A stretch of 64,000 nucleotides of DNA from Evansella halocellulosilytica (GTDB taxonomy: Bacteria; Bacillota; Bacilli; Bacillales; Salisediminibacteriaceae), in NCBI RefSeq assembly GCF_002335745.1, contig NZ_NIST01000001.1:1395449-1459448 (forward strand), read 5' to 3'. The translations under genes and the position numbers were made by a program. Numbering within the stretch: position 1 is the stretch's first letter; each line of letters opens with the position of its first letter. The notes under the pieces are model-generated. The model worked only from the letters and a program-made list of their open reading frames with translations, was not told where the DNA came from and did not search any database. Positions 36,646 to 50,861 of the stretch are shown piece by piece.

Positions 36646-36830
36646 TATTATATTGACCTTTGAAAACTAAACAAAAAGCCAAGCGAAATGGGATATGAAA
36701 ATATCCCGTCAATGAAATTTTTTAATGTAAGAGTTAAGGAACATCGGCTAATGACATCACATCCTGTGATGACACCGATGTTAGCGCATCCGTGCGCGTC
36801 AAACTCGTTAGATCTTTAATAGATCACACC
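36646..36830 (+). other. 16S leader with processing-stem strand and hairpins
   Basis: 36663-36679 is perfectly complementary over 17 bases to 38483-38499 on the far side of 16S and should form the precursor stem cut by RNase III. Between it and the gene, ACATCGG/CCGATGT (about 36740-36773) encloses TCACA-TCC-TGTGA, and GCGCA-TCCG-TGCGC follows. The same pair of hairpins recurs after 16S. Confidence 0.8.
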
Positions 36831-38387
<1,557 letters not shown>

Positions 38388-38982
38388 AAGGAGCATATCG
38401 CTCATCAATTTAATGAGCTTCGGTTAAGAGCGTCACATCGTGTGACAACACCGAAGTTAGCACCTCCGTGTGCGTCGTTTGCGCTTTTTGTTTAGTTTTG
38501 AGAGGTTATTTTTTATCTCTCCATTAAATGTTATTTGCAAAGATGATTAAGCTATTCGATGAAGAGCGACGATCATCTGCCGTTTTGCAAAGAGGGTCAA
38601 GGAGTTCAAGGAAGCAATTGACGAGCCACTGGAGCGTACAACAGTACGTGAGGATGGTGAGGAATGAAGCTGACACAGAAATCTGCAGGCCATCTGCCGC
38701 AAAATTGTCCTTTGAAAACTAGATAACAGTAGAAAGACTGATTGATCTTCACCGGTTGTTTGAAGCGAATCCTAACGGATTCGAACGAGTACAACCGAGT
38801 GTCTTAGAAGGTTAAAAGACGCCATATGCAAAATTGCAAAACTCAAATTGAGTAGGTTTTGCAAGGAGGATCGAGTTGTTCAAGGAAGCAAGGAATTGAG
38901 CGACTGAGCGTATGAAATAGATACGTGACAGGAGCGAGAGACACAGCTGACACAGAAGAACGACGATCATCCGCTGCAAAAT
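38388..38982 (+). other. 16S-23S spacer without tRNA genes
   Basis: 595 bp. It carries the second copy of the paired hairpins (38420-38476), the 3' strand of the 16S processing stem (38483-38499), two copies of the dispersed spacer element with CGTAC-AACA-GTACG and CGTAT-N7-ATACG hairpins (38600-38710 and 38865-38980), and the 5' strand of the 23S stem (38715-38728, 38736-38742, 38805-38813). Confidence 0.8.
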
Positions 38983-41917
<2,935 letters not shown>

Positions 41918-42046
41918 ATGTTTTATCAAACCTTCTAATACCGAAGGTCATCAGTCAAATGTTATCTAGTTTTGAGAGGATAAAGATAAGTTGAATTGCC
42001 TTGTATGAGTAGGCAATGAAACAAGAGAACTTCTCAACATTTAAAT

Positions 42047-42166
<120 letters not shown>

Positions 42167-42169
42167 ATC

Positions 42170-42200
42170 AAAGGCACCTTCAAAAGAGGGTGTCTTTTTT
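42170..42200 (+). terminator. rrn operon terminator
   Basis: AAGGCACC and GGTGTCTT enclose TTCAAAAGA and are followed by TTTT. Its sequence is nearly repeated at 42486-42516. Confidence 0.9.
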
Positions 42201-42426
42201 CTATGTAATGAAAAAAAGAAAGTGATATCGTAAGGTATCAAACAGGGAAGGTACAGGAGGAACAAGAAGGTCAAGGAAGCGAGAGAGCGAGCCTCGGAAT
42301 CTACGATGTCCATGAGAAGTGAGCAATGAGAGGAATGAACGCTGGCTAAGAGCACAACGTCCTGTTGTAACGCCAGCACTATTACATCCTGTACGTCGGA
42401 GATTCGCCGTTCATCGTGTGCCGAAA

Positions 42427-42481
42427 AGCGCCGATGGTAGTTGGGGGCTCTCCCCCTGTGAAAGTAGGACGCTGCTGGGCT
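42427..42481 (+). pseudogene. 3' fragment of a second 5S rRNA gene
   Basis: AGCGCCGATGGTAGTTGGGG onward to GACGCTGCTGGGCT repeats the last 55 or so bases of the intact 5S (42112-42166) with a handful of differences (GATCTCC against GCTCTCC; TAAGAG against GAAAGT). The 5' half is missing, and upstream there is a GC-rich hairpin, GCTGGC...GCCAGC at 42343-42376. A matching terminator follows. Most likely a relic of a neighbouring rrn operon. Confidence 0.88.
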
Positions 42482-42485
42482 GTCA

Positions 42486-42516
42486 AAGGCACCTTCAATA
42501 GAAGGTGTCTTTTTTT
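42486..42516 (+). terminator. Terminator of the 5S fragment
   Basis: AGGCACCTTC-AATA-GAAGGTGTCT with seven T, the better-formed sister of the terminator at 42170. Confidence 0.85.
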
Positions 42517-42584
42517 ATGAAAATGAGATGTTATTGAAGTGAAATAGGTTTGAGCATCATTAATTTATAATCATTCTAGTTAGC

Positions 42585-42707
42585 GGATAAAACGAATTTA
42601 TTACTGGATAAACCCGGATTTTTGACGGATAAAACGAATTTTTTACCGGATAAAACAAAAAATTCGTGGATAAACCATCTGATAAACCCATAAATTCGCG
42701 GATAAAC
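42585..42707. repeat. GGATAAA array with 21-bp period
   Basis: GGATAAA occurs at 42585, 42606, 42627 and 42648, exactly 21 bp apart, then at 42668 and 42700, with a variant TGATAAA at 42680. The intervals are AT-rich (ACGAATTT recurs). No protein or RNA gene fits. Confidence 0.85.
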
Positions 42708-43121
42708 AGCTAGAACAGCATAAAACACTTTGTCGTTTAAGGTTTTATCCTTTATATTAAAAATTTTTCGTAGAAAAGACTATTTTTTTAATAAAACTTG
42801 TTACTGAATGTGGCTCTCCTTCTGTGAGAGTTTGGTGTTGTTTCGTTTTTTGATGACATTTGGTCAATTTAAACTTTATTCGATATATCTCTAGACCCAG
42901 CTCCCCTGCTTCGGCCAAATATTAGGTTTCACTCATTAAAACAAAATCCTCAAAAAAACTAAAAGCCAACAATTTAACATTTAAACCAAAACCCCCACGG
43001 CATTCGAAAGATTGTAGCCAACCATATAATAGACCTACAAACTACACTAAAGTATTACCTCTATAAAGCTTTAAAACCATAACATACTAAACAGATTAAA
43101 ACATTGGTATGTTAGGATTTT

Positions 43122-43198
43122 TTCGAGATCACAAAATTGTGTGAGGGATGTCCACCGAACAAACTGACGGGTGACAGCCCCCGCACAATTCTCTCGAA
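43122..43198. repeat. Long imperfect hairpin element
   Basis: TTCGAGA (43122-43128) pairs with TCTCGAA (43192-43198); inside, AATTGTG (43135) pairs with CACAATT (ending 43190), and the adjoining GAGGGATGTCCACC faces GGTGACAGCCCCCG. The whole 77 nt can fold into one arm with a loop around GAACAAACTGACG. It could be a small inverted-repeat element or a structured RNA. Confidence 0.65.
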
Positions 43199-44022
43199 CT
43201 ATTTCACTATCGATTCGACATTGTTTTTCTTATCTGAAATTACTAAGTATGATATTCCATATTTTGTACTATGTAATTCCGTTACGAACGTCTTGCAGTA
43301 CAATTATTTTTACACTACTTTCTTCATAATATGAGATCAGTGTGAAACGACATAAATTACCATGACGTTACCTGGTAATCTTTGGATTCAACACATTTTA
43401 GTGGAAAAATCCTACATTTATATTTGTTTTTTTCATAATTTTTCAAACTTCTTGACTATTATTACAAATTTTCTGAATTCTTTAGTCTTATTTTTACCAA
43501 ATACTAGTGATTTATTGCAAAATGTTCTATAAAATGCACATTAACAACAAGAAACCTTCATAACGAACAAGAAAGAGGTCATTGAAAGGGGGATCGAGAG
43601 AGGAGAAGTTGTCAACTTTTTGTGAAGTTGGAAACAACAGCACGAACTTTATCGGAAGGTCTGTGGGAATTAGTTGTAGGGAAAATTGGGGAACTAGTTT
43701 ACTAGACTATATTAAAATGTCTGTTCTTCCAGTTTATTTTCTCACTTCTTTTTCGAGGCACTTCCATCAAGCCTTAAAAGAAGAAAGAAAACTATCAACT
43801 ATATCTTCCGTACACGCCCTGTAAGTCTTCATAGAAGTAAGCCCATTCATCAACTTCATTTTCTTCCACATCAAGATATCTACACTGTATCTATGTTCAA
43901 CATCTTCAGTCTCAACGATCATTTTCACAAAACGGCGCCCCGTACATACGTAAACATATGCGTGCGGAACTGCCAAAAACAGTTCGGGGGATACCCGAAA
44001 CAATACAAAAGGAGTGGTTTTT

Positions 44023-47000
44023 TTGCCTACGAAACGTAGCATGCGCTTAGGGATAATCTGGACGATGATCTTTGCGCTCATGATTCCTTTGTTGCTTCCA
44101 CAACATGCGGGAGCTCAGGGAAACGATGCGTCAACGTCTTACCTTAATGAAACTGACAAATCAGCTGCAGTTGAGGTAAGTAGTGAGGTCATGAACGAAT
44201 TTGAAAAAGAAGAGTATGTTTCTTTCTTAGTCAAAATGAAAGACCAAGTAGATACAGAGAAAGTAGCGGCTGACGTTGCGAGCAACAACATCCAGGTGGC
44301 TAACACATCTGATGTAACACTTGCGCAACGTACAGCAATCGTTTCAGAACTCCGCTCAACAGCAATGGAATCTCAAGTTGAGCTAAAAGACTTTCTTGCT
44401 AAAGAAGAAAAGAACGGCAACGTAAAAAATATCCGTTCTTTCTATATCGTCAATGGGCTTGAAGTAGTCGCAACAAAAGAAGTTCTTGAGTCTTTGAAAG
44501 GATTTTCAGAGATTGCAGAGATCACACCTAACGAAGAGGTATTTCTCCTAGAAGCTGGTGGACCTGACCTCCAAGCTGACAATGCTCCAACTGACACACC
44601 TAAAACAGCGAATGAAGACATTGAGTGGAATATCGAGCAAATCGGTGCTCCTGATGTTTGGGATATGGGTGTCGATGGACAGGGGATCGTCGTAGGTAAT
44701 ATCGACACTGGTGTACAATGGGATCACCCATCCTTCAAGCACACATACCGTGGATATGATGCGGCAACTGACACAGTTGATCATACGTTCAGCTTCTTTG
44801 ATGCAACATCAAATGGTAACGAAGAAGCATATGATGACCATGGTCACGGTACCCACGTTAACGGTACTATAGTCGGTGGTGAAGAAGATGGGTCAAACAA
44901 AGTTGGTGTAGCTCCTGGTGCCCAGTGGATTGCAGCCAAAGCGCTTTCAGCTAGTGGTGGCGGTACTCAAGGGGACCTTCTTGCTGCTGGTGAGTGGATG
45001 CTCGCTCCAACAGATGCAGATGGAAATCCACACCCTGAACATGCACCTGATGTAGTGAATAACTCTTGGGGTGGCTCAGGTGGACTTAACGAATGGTACC
45101 GCCCAATGGTTCAAAACTGGCGTGCAGCTGGTATTTTACCTGTCTTTGCATCAGGGAATACAGCTGGTCCAGGAACAGTAGGTGTCCCAGCGAATTACCC
45201 TGAATCCTACGCCGTAGGGGCAACTGACTCCAACCAAAACCTAGCTAGTTTTTCTTCACAAGGTCCATCGCCATACGATGAAATGAAACCGGACGTAAGT
45301 GCACCTGGTGTAAACGTACGTTCAGCAGTTCCAGGGTCTGGATATGAAGGAGGCTGGAACGGAACTTCGATGGCAGCACCTCACGTAGCTGGACTAGCAG
45401 CACTTCTTCTTCAAGTGAATTCGGACCTTTCTCTAGACGATCTTGCAGAAATCATGGAAACAACAGCAACACCACGCACGAATGACCAATATCCGGAAGC
45501 TCCAAATAACGGTTTCGGTCATGGTATCATCAACGCCTATGATGCAGTTATGAGCGTTATGGACGGAATCGGTAACATCTCTGGAAACGTACTTCAGGAT
45601 GGTGAAGATACTGAGCCTCCAACGTACGAACATACAGCTCCGGAAGAAACGTATGAAGGTCTAAACCTTCCACTTGAAATTCACGTTCAAGACAATGTAA
45701 GTATTACTGACGTCACTCTTTCTTTTGAAAAAGACGGCGAATGGCACGATCTTGAAGCTAATCGTAGAAGTGGTGACTTCCGAGACGCTATTTATGAAGT
45801 CTCCATCCCGGGTAGCGACATTGATGCGCCGGCAGTTGAATACTTCTTTACTATTGACGACTTCGGTGGAAATACAGTTGAAACCGACGTTTACGAAGTG
45901 GCTGTTAATGAAGCCATCTCTACAGGTTATTATCAAGACTTCGAGAGCACACCAATCGGCTGGATGAGCTTCGGAGACAACGATAGTTGGGAATGGGGTG
46001 AGCCGACATCAGGTCCGAATGACGCCTATACTGGAGACAATGTATACGCTACGAACCTAGATGGCGACTACGGTAACGACATGAATGCGACACTCATCAT
46101 GCCACCTGTACAAGTTCCTGACGAAGGTGACTTCTACCTTGAGTACAAAGAATGGTTCAATTTTGAAACGAACTACGACTATGGTTACCTTGTCGTTTCA
46201 ACAGACGGCATGGATACATGGGAAACGCTCCACACTGTTAACGGTGAATCAGGCGACTGGGTTGATGCATCTATCGACCTGAGCGAATACGCTGGTGAGC
46301 GCATTGTTGTCGGTTTTAATGCCTACTCTGATTTTATCATTGTCCGTCCAGGCTGGTACATTGACCATGTCTCTTTAACTGACGAAGCAACTGGTACTGA
46401 TGATATCGGTGGATCGATTGGTATTGTTGACAATAACATTGGCTTTAATCAGATGATGGCTCCGATGATGAATGTAGGTACAATTAATGCGCCAGGATTG
46501 TTGAAAAAGAAAACAGATCCGTCTCAACACGTAACGCCTCCAGGAAAAGATGCTGACTTTACGCCACCAGGACATAAAGACGGTCATCCTGGAAAAGGAA
46601 AAGATGACGACGGTAAATCTGAAGATGATCCTGAAGTATCAAGTGGTCTTCCACTATCTGCAACTGTATCGGTTCTTGAATCAGGACGTTCCGTCCAAAC
46701 GAACCCATCTGACGGAAGCTTCAACATGATGCATCCAGCAGGAGACTTCACTGTACGCGCTGAAGCATACGGTTTCCATGCTGCTGAGGAAGCTGTATCA
46801 TTAGAAGCTGACGAAAATGCAGAAGTAAGCTTTGTACTTGACGAATTAGATCAAGGTACAGTAACAGGTACTGTTTCGAACGAAGCAACAGACGAACCTA
46901 TTGAGGGAGCAACAGTATTGTTAAAAGAAGATCCGCGTGTCGCTCCAGCTACTACTGATGCAGATGGTTCGTTCTCTATTGATGCATACGAAGGAACGTA

Positions 47001-48441
47001 CACGTTACAAGTTTTCGCACCTAGCTTCTACAGCTCTGAAGCTGAAGTAACGATCGTTGGCGATGAGGTTTATACTGAAGACATTAGTCTTACACCTTTC
47101 ATCGGATTCCCTGGTGAAATTGGTTATGACGATGGAACAGCTGAAAACGCTCGTGCATTTTTCGATGCTGGTAACGGCTGGGCTGTAAGAATGTCTCTTG
47201 AAGACGGCCAAGATAGTGCGATGATAACAGGTGGTTTATTCCGATTCTGGGATACTGAATGGCCAGTACCAGGCGGAACTGATTTCCAAGTAGCGATCTA
47301 TGATGCAACTGGAACTGATGGAGCTCCAGGAGAACGTATTGCAGGTCCATTTGATGCTGAAGCAATGCGTGATGGAACTTGGACACACGTTGATTTGGAA
47401 TCAGAAGGGATTATTGTAGATGGCGACTTCTACTTGATGTACATTCAAACTGATCCAAACCCTTATTCACCTGGACTTGCTACAGATGAAGACGGTCCTT
47501 ATTCCGACCGTAACTGGCAATATGTTGGTGGATCGTTTACAAAATCGCCTGAATCAGAAGGGAATTATATGATTCGTGCGCTAGTAAACTATGAAGTTTC
47601 CGTACCAACAATAGAATCTCCAGAAGATGGTACGTTTACGAACGAAGACACAGTTACTGTTGAAGGACAAGCGTCTCCAAGCGTAAATGTTCATCTCTCA
47701 AACAACGGAGAAGAAGTTGCTGAAACAACAGCTGATGACTCTGGTAACTTCTCTGTTGATGTATCGCTAGAAGATGGTGAAAACGTCCTCACTGCTGCAG
47801 CTAGTACTGATACAGGACGTACAGGCGAATCAGAATCGGTTACAGTCATTCTTGACCAGGAAGCACCCGAGTTAGTAATTGAAAGTCCTGCTGACGGTGA
47901 CCTCATTAACCGTGAAGCGATTACGGTTACAGGTACTGCATCAGACGATAACTTAGACAGCGTACAAGTTAATGGTCAAGATGCTAATGTCGATGAAGAT
48001 GGAAACTTCTCACACCGAATGCTAGTCGATGAAGGAGCTAACGAAATTAATGTCGTTGCCCTTGACCTGGCAGGAAACACGAGTGAAGAAACGATTACGG
48101 TTCACGCAAACTTTGGTGATTATGAGCTTACAAATATAACACCAGAAGAGGATACAGATCTCAATGCTGGGGAAACTGTCCTTATTAGCTTCGAAGCTGA
48201 AGAAGGATTAGATGCAACCTTTGTGATCCGTATGCCGCTTACAAACCTTCCATCGGCACAATCGTCAAACGCGACCGAGCTGCCGATGCAAGAAACGTCA
48301 CCAGGTTACTATGTAGGTTACTACACAGCAACCTCTAACGTTGAAGCGGACGGTGCAGAAGTTGAAGTCATCGCTCGCGACGACTATGGTAACGAAGTTC
48401 GTGCTCTAGCCGACGGTAAACTGTTCATTAACGTCGAATAA
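44023..48441 (+). CDS. bpr: Bacillopeptidase F-like secreted subtilase
   Basis: Secreted serine protease of 1472 residues (B. subtilis Bpr about 1433). Signal peptide about 1-33 (ending HAGAQG), inhibitor-I9-like propeptide (about 45-165), then the S8 catalytic domain with Asp in GNIDTGVQWDHP (about 227), His in DDHGHGTHVNG (about 275), Asn in NNSWGG and Ser in NGTSMAAPHVAG (about 450). C-terminal parts: a strand domain like those of immune inhibitor A (about 645-790, DFESTPIGWMSFG), a Gly/Lys/Asp-rich linker (about 845-880), two carboxypeptidase-regulatory-like domains, a beta-sandwich with GYDDGTAENA, and two Ig-like modules (SPEDGTFTNEDTV, SPADGDLINREAI). TTG 44023 is chosen, eight bases after AAAAGGAG; a GTG at 44014 overlaps that site. 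Monocistronic. Confidence 0.9.
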   Translation: MPTKRSMRLGIIWTMIFALMIPLLLPQHAGAQGNDASTSYLNETDKSAAVEVSSEVMNEFEKEEYVSFLVKMKDQVDTEKVAADVASNNIQVANTSDVTLAQRTAIVSELRSTAMESQVELKDFLAKEEKNGNVKNIRSFYIVNGLEVVATKEVLESLKGFSEIAEITPNEEVFLLEAGGPDLQADNAPTDTPKTANEDIEWNIEQIGAPDVWDMGVDGQGIVVGNIDTGVQWDHPSFKHTYRGYDAATDTVDHTFSFFDATSNGNEEAYDDHGHGTHVNGTIVGGEEDGSNKVGVAPGAQWIAAKALSASGGGTQGDLLAAGEWMLAPTDADGNPHPEHAPDVVNNSWGGSGGLNEWYRPMVQNWRAAGILPVFASGNTAGPGTVGVPANYPESYAVGATDSNQNLASFSSQGPSPYDEMKPDVSAPGVNVRSAVPGSGYEGGWNGTSMAAPHVAGLAALLLQVNSDLSLDDLAEIMETTATPRTNDQYPEAPNNGFGHGIINAYDAVMSVMDGIGNISGNVLQDGEDTEPPTYEHTAPEETYEGLNLPLEIHVQDNVSITDVTLSFEKDGEWHDLEANRRSGDFRDAIYEVSIPGSDIDAPAVEYFFTIDDFGGNTVETDVYEVAVNEAISTGYYQDFESTPIGWMSFGDNDSWEWGEPTSGPNDAYTGDNVYATNLDGDYGNDMNATLIMPPVQVPDEGDFYLEYKEWFNFETNYDYGYLVVSTDGMDTWETLHTVNGESGDWVDASIDLSEYAGERIVVGFNAYSDFIIVRPGWYIDHVSLTDEATGTDDIGGSIGIVDNNIGFNQMMAPMMNVGTINAPGLLKKKTDPSQHVTPPGKDADFTPPGHKDGHPGKGKDDDGKSEDDPEVSSGLPLSATVSVLESGRSVQTNPSDGSFNMMHPAGDFTVRAEAYGFHAAEEAVSLEADENAEVSFVLDELDQGTVTGTVSNEATDEPIEGATVLLKEDPRVAPATTDADGSFSIDAYEGTYTLQVFAPSFYSSEAEVTIVGDEVYTEDISLTPFIGFPGEIGYDDGTAENARAFFDAGNGWAVRMSLEDGQDSAMITGGLFRFWDTEWPVPGGTDFQVAIYDATGTDGAPGERIAGPFDAEAMRDGTWTHVDLESEGIIVDGDFYLMYIQTDPNPYSPGLATDEDGPYSDRNWQYVGGSFTKSPESEGNYMIRALVNYEVSVPTIESPEDGTFTNEDTVTVEGQASPSVNVHLSNNGEEVAETTADDSGNFSVDVSLEDGENVLTAAASTDTGRTGESESVTVILDQEAPELVIESPADGDLINREAITVTGTASDDNLDSVQVNGQDANVDEDGNFSHRMLVDEGANEINVVALDLAGNTSEETITVHANFGDYELTNITPEEDTDLNAGETVLISFEAEEGLDATFVIRMPLTNLPSAQSSNATELPMQETSPGYYVGYYTATSNVEADGAEVEVIARDDYGNEVRALADGKLFINVE

Positions 48442-48469
48442 GCTAAGTAGTAGAAACATATTTATATAG

Positions 48470-48503
48470 ATTCGACAAGTGCCAGGCACTTGTCGAATTT
48501 TTT
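48470..48503 (+). terminator. Terminator after bpr
   Basis: TTCGACAAGTG-CCAGG-CACTTGTCGAA, a perfect 11-bp stem, followed by T residues. Confidence 0.93.
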
Positions 48504-48651
48504 GCGTGCCATTAATACTTTGTACTACAATTTTTTTTATATAAAAGGACTATTTTTTCAGAAAACAACTTGTATTGTGAATATTAATAATTCATAATTA
48601 GGAAATAGTTATAAAGTCGAGGTATAAAATGCTTATTGAAGGGGTGTTGAT

Positions 48652-50637
48652 ATGACAAAATCAGTTAAAGGAAAGCTCGTAACATTTACTAGCGGGTTAA
48701 TTATCTTTATGATGCTCCTTACCTCCGCTGTTATTTATTTTCAGCTAAGTGATGGAATTGAGGAGTCTGTAACGGAGAATGCGACATCAACTGTTAAAGA
48801 TGTTGACAGGTTTATTCAGTCTTATTTGCAAAAATATCATATTACGGTTGCAATGCTAGCTGATGATCAACGATCAATTGACTATCTTCAAGGCGATCAA
48901 GATGAAAGTTTATGGCGGAGTTTATCACAAAGTCATCAGTCTTTTATGGAAATGGAGAATGGTGTTCAATTAATGTACATAGGAACAGAGGAAGGGGACC
49001 TAATTTCAACACCTGAAATTAGTTTGCCAGATGACTTTGATCCAAGAGACCGACCATGGTATGAAGATGCAAGTGAAGGTGAGGGAGAGGTAATCTGGAC
49101 AGCACCTTACATAGATGTTGATACAAATGACCTAGTTATCACAGTCGGGAAGTCGATAACGTCAGATAATGGTCAAATGCTAGGAGTTAAGGCTATTGAT
49201 GTAGCATTAAATGACATGGTCTCCTTATTAGAGCAAACAGAAATAGGCTACAATGGAGAATTAGCACTTATAGATACAAATGGAATTGTGATCGCACATA
49301 CCGATACCTCACAAGTTGGTATTGATGTGAATGAAGATTCTTTATTAGCACAAGCTTATCAATCTGAGCAAGATCATAACTCTTTTAATGACGGGAACCA
49401 AACGATTTTTTTCGGAGAGGTTGATGAATACGGATGGAAGGTCGCATCCATCTATGATAATAATGAGCTTTATGCAGAATTAGTTACGACGAGAAATACG
49501 TTTATTATCGTTTCAGTGATTACAATTGTATTAGCCATTGCAGCTTCTTATTTCGTTGCTAGCAGAATGACCAAGCCAATTCGTCTATTAAATGATAAAG
49601 TGAAACAAATGTCAGAAGGTGACTTTTCAACTGAAGTGACTGTGAAAGGGAAGGACGAGATTAGTCAATTGGCTTCATCAGTCAATCATATGAGTACAGA
49701 ACTTAGACAGCTTATAGGGTCGATTCAAAACTCTGCAAATGATTGTAAGGGGATGGCAGAAGAGCTGAGTGCCGTATCGGAAGAGACAATGGCGACGAGC
49801 GATGATATGTCGCTTGCAGTAAGCGAAGTAGCTGTTGGAGCTTCAAAACAAGCTGAAGACATAGAAGAAGCGAATCAACAAGTTCATCGGTTATCTGAAC
49901 AAGTTGAAACCGCTGCGAGTCAAACGAACGATATGAATACATTGTCTTCTGAAATGAGAGCAGCTAATGAGCAAGGCATTAAACAAATGGAAGTACTTGA
50001 CGAACGAACGAAAGAGTCGCGAGAAGTATCATCAAAGGTCGACAATGCCATTCAGAAACTTACGAGAAAAGTAAGTGACATCGGGACAATTGTAAACACG
50101 ATCTCTGAATTCGCTGACCAAACGAATTTATTAGCTCTAAATGCAAGTATTGAAGCAGCTCGAGCAGGTGAGCATGGTAAAGGATTTGCTGTCGTTGCAG
50201 ATGAAGTAAGAAAACTAGCAGAGCAATCTATGAATGCAACCGAACAAATTCGAGGTACACTTTCAGAAGTTGAAAAGGAATCTGAACATGTCGTATCATC
50301 GATGGAAAAAGCAAATGAGATGAGTGAGGATCAGCAAAAGGCTGTTCACGATACTCATCAATCGTTCACTTCCATCGTTAGCTATATTGAGAATTTAACA
50401 GACTCGCTTGAAAAGCTGTCGGTTGATTTAAATGGAATTAACGAACAGAAAGCACATATTGTTCAGTCTATTTCAAGTATAGCTGAGGTGGCTGAAGGGG
50501 CTGCAGCGACATCAGAAGAAGTTTCTGCTTCTGCAGCAGAACAAACAAAAGCGATTGAAACAGTTGGTAAAACGGCTGAACAACTTAATGACTTAAGTAC
50601 TGGATTACAAGAGAAAACGAATCGATTTCAAGTGTAA
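48652..50637 (+). CDS. Methyl-accepting chemotaxis protein
   Basis: 661-residue chemoreceptor. Membrane segment about 10-32, an extracellular double-Cache ligand domain (about 38-278, with [11 protein letters not shown] and [14 protein letters not shown]), second membrane segment about 283-304, HAMP (about 305-358) and the cytoplasmic signalling hairpin, whose tip reads [13 protein letters not shown] (about 495-508). Gln/Glu pairs for methylation flank it. Similar to McpA/McpB/TlpA of B. subtilis; the DPRDRPWY motif is common in dCache domains for amino acids, but the ligand is not known. ATG 48652 follows GAAGGGGTG. Stand-alone gene between two terminators. Confidence 0.93.
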   Translation: MTKSVKGKLVTFTSGLIIFMMLLTSAVIYFQLSDGIEESVTENATSTVKDVDRFIQSYLQKYHITVAMLADDQRSIDYLQGDQDESLWRSLSQSHQSFMEMENGVQLMYIGTEEGDLISTPEISLPDDFDPRDRPWYEDASEGEGEVIWTAPYIDVDTNDLVITVGKSITSDNGQMLGVKAIDVALNDMVSLLEQTEIGYNGELALIDTNGIVIAHTDTSQVGIDVNEDSLLAQAYQSEQDHNSFNDGNQTIFFGEVDEYGWKVASIYDNNELYAELVTTRNTFIIVSVITIVLAIAASYFVASRMTKPIRLLNDKVKQMSEGDFSTEVTVKGKDEISQLASSVNHMSTELRQLIGSIQNSANDCKGMAEELSAVSEETMATSDDMSLAVSEVAVGASKQAEDIEEANQQVHRLSEQVETAASQTNDMNTLSSEMRAANEQGIKQMEVLDERTKESREVSSKVDNAIQKLTRKVSDIGTIVNTISEFADQTNLLALNASIEAARAGEHGKGFAVVADEVRKLAEQSMNATEQIRGTLSEVEKESEHVVSSMEKANEMSEDQQKAVHDTHQSFTSIVSYIENLTDSLEKLSVDLNGINEQKAHIVQSISSIAEVAEGAAATSEEVSASAAEQTKAIETVGKTAEQLNDLSTGLQEKTNRFQV

Positions 50638-50656
50638 AATTAGTTGAGGTAAGTTG

Positions 50657-50694
50657 AAAAAACCTAGGATCCCAAAACGGAACCTAGGTTTTTT
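50657..50694 (+). terminator. Terminator after the chemoreceptor
   Basis: AAAAAACCTAGG and CCTAGGTTTTTT enclose 14 bases; it can work in both directions. Confidence 0.93.
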
Positions 50695-50861
50695 CTATGA
50701 AATGAAAGGGGGAAAATCATTTCATAAAAAAGCTGCTGTTTAGAGTGAGAACGGAGAAGGGAGTGACTGGCTCTCTTCTTCATCACCTATTATACGAATG
50801 AATTGTTAATTTTTAATAAATAGAATATAAAACTCTTGTAAATATTGTCGAATGGCAGTTT

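Larger units (their letters stand above)
42517..44022. other. 1.5-kb gene-poor region upstream of bpr
   Basis: No convincing gene. It contains the GGATAAA array (42585-42707), a degenerate 5S-like stretch (42810-42840), a long hairpin (43122-43198), AT-rich DNA with an unassigned bpr promoter (43200-43560) and a possible decayed coding remnant on the minus strand (43798-43990). A hairpin TTCGGG-GGATA-CCCGAA lies just before the bpr ribosome binding site (about 43983-43999). Confidence 0.5.

Noticed and set aside
43582..43824. 80-residue ORF upstream of bpr
   Set aside because: A GGGGG-rich stretch precedes it, but the sequence is of low complexity for a protein, crosses into the putative decayed remnant and has no family resemblance.
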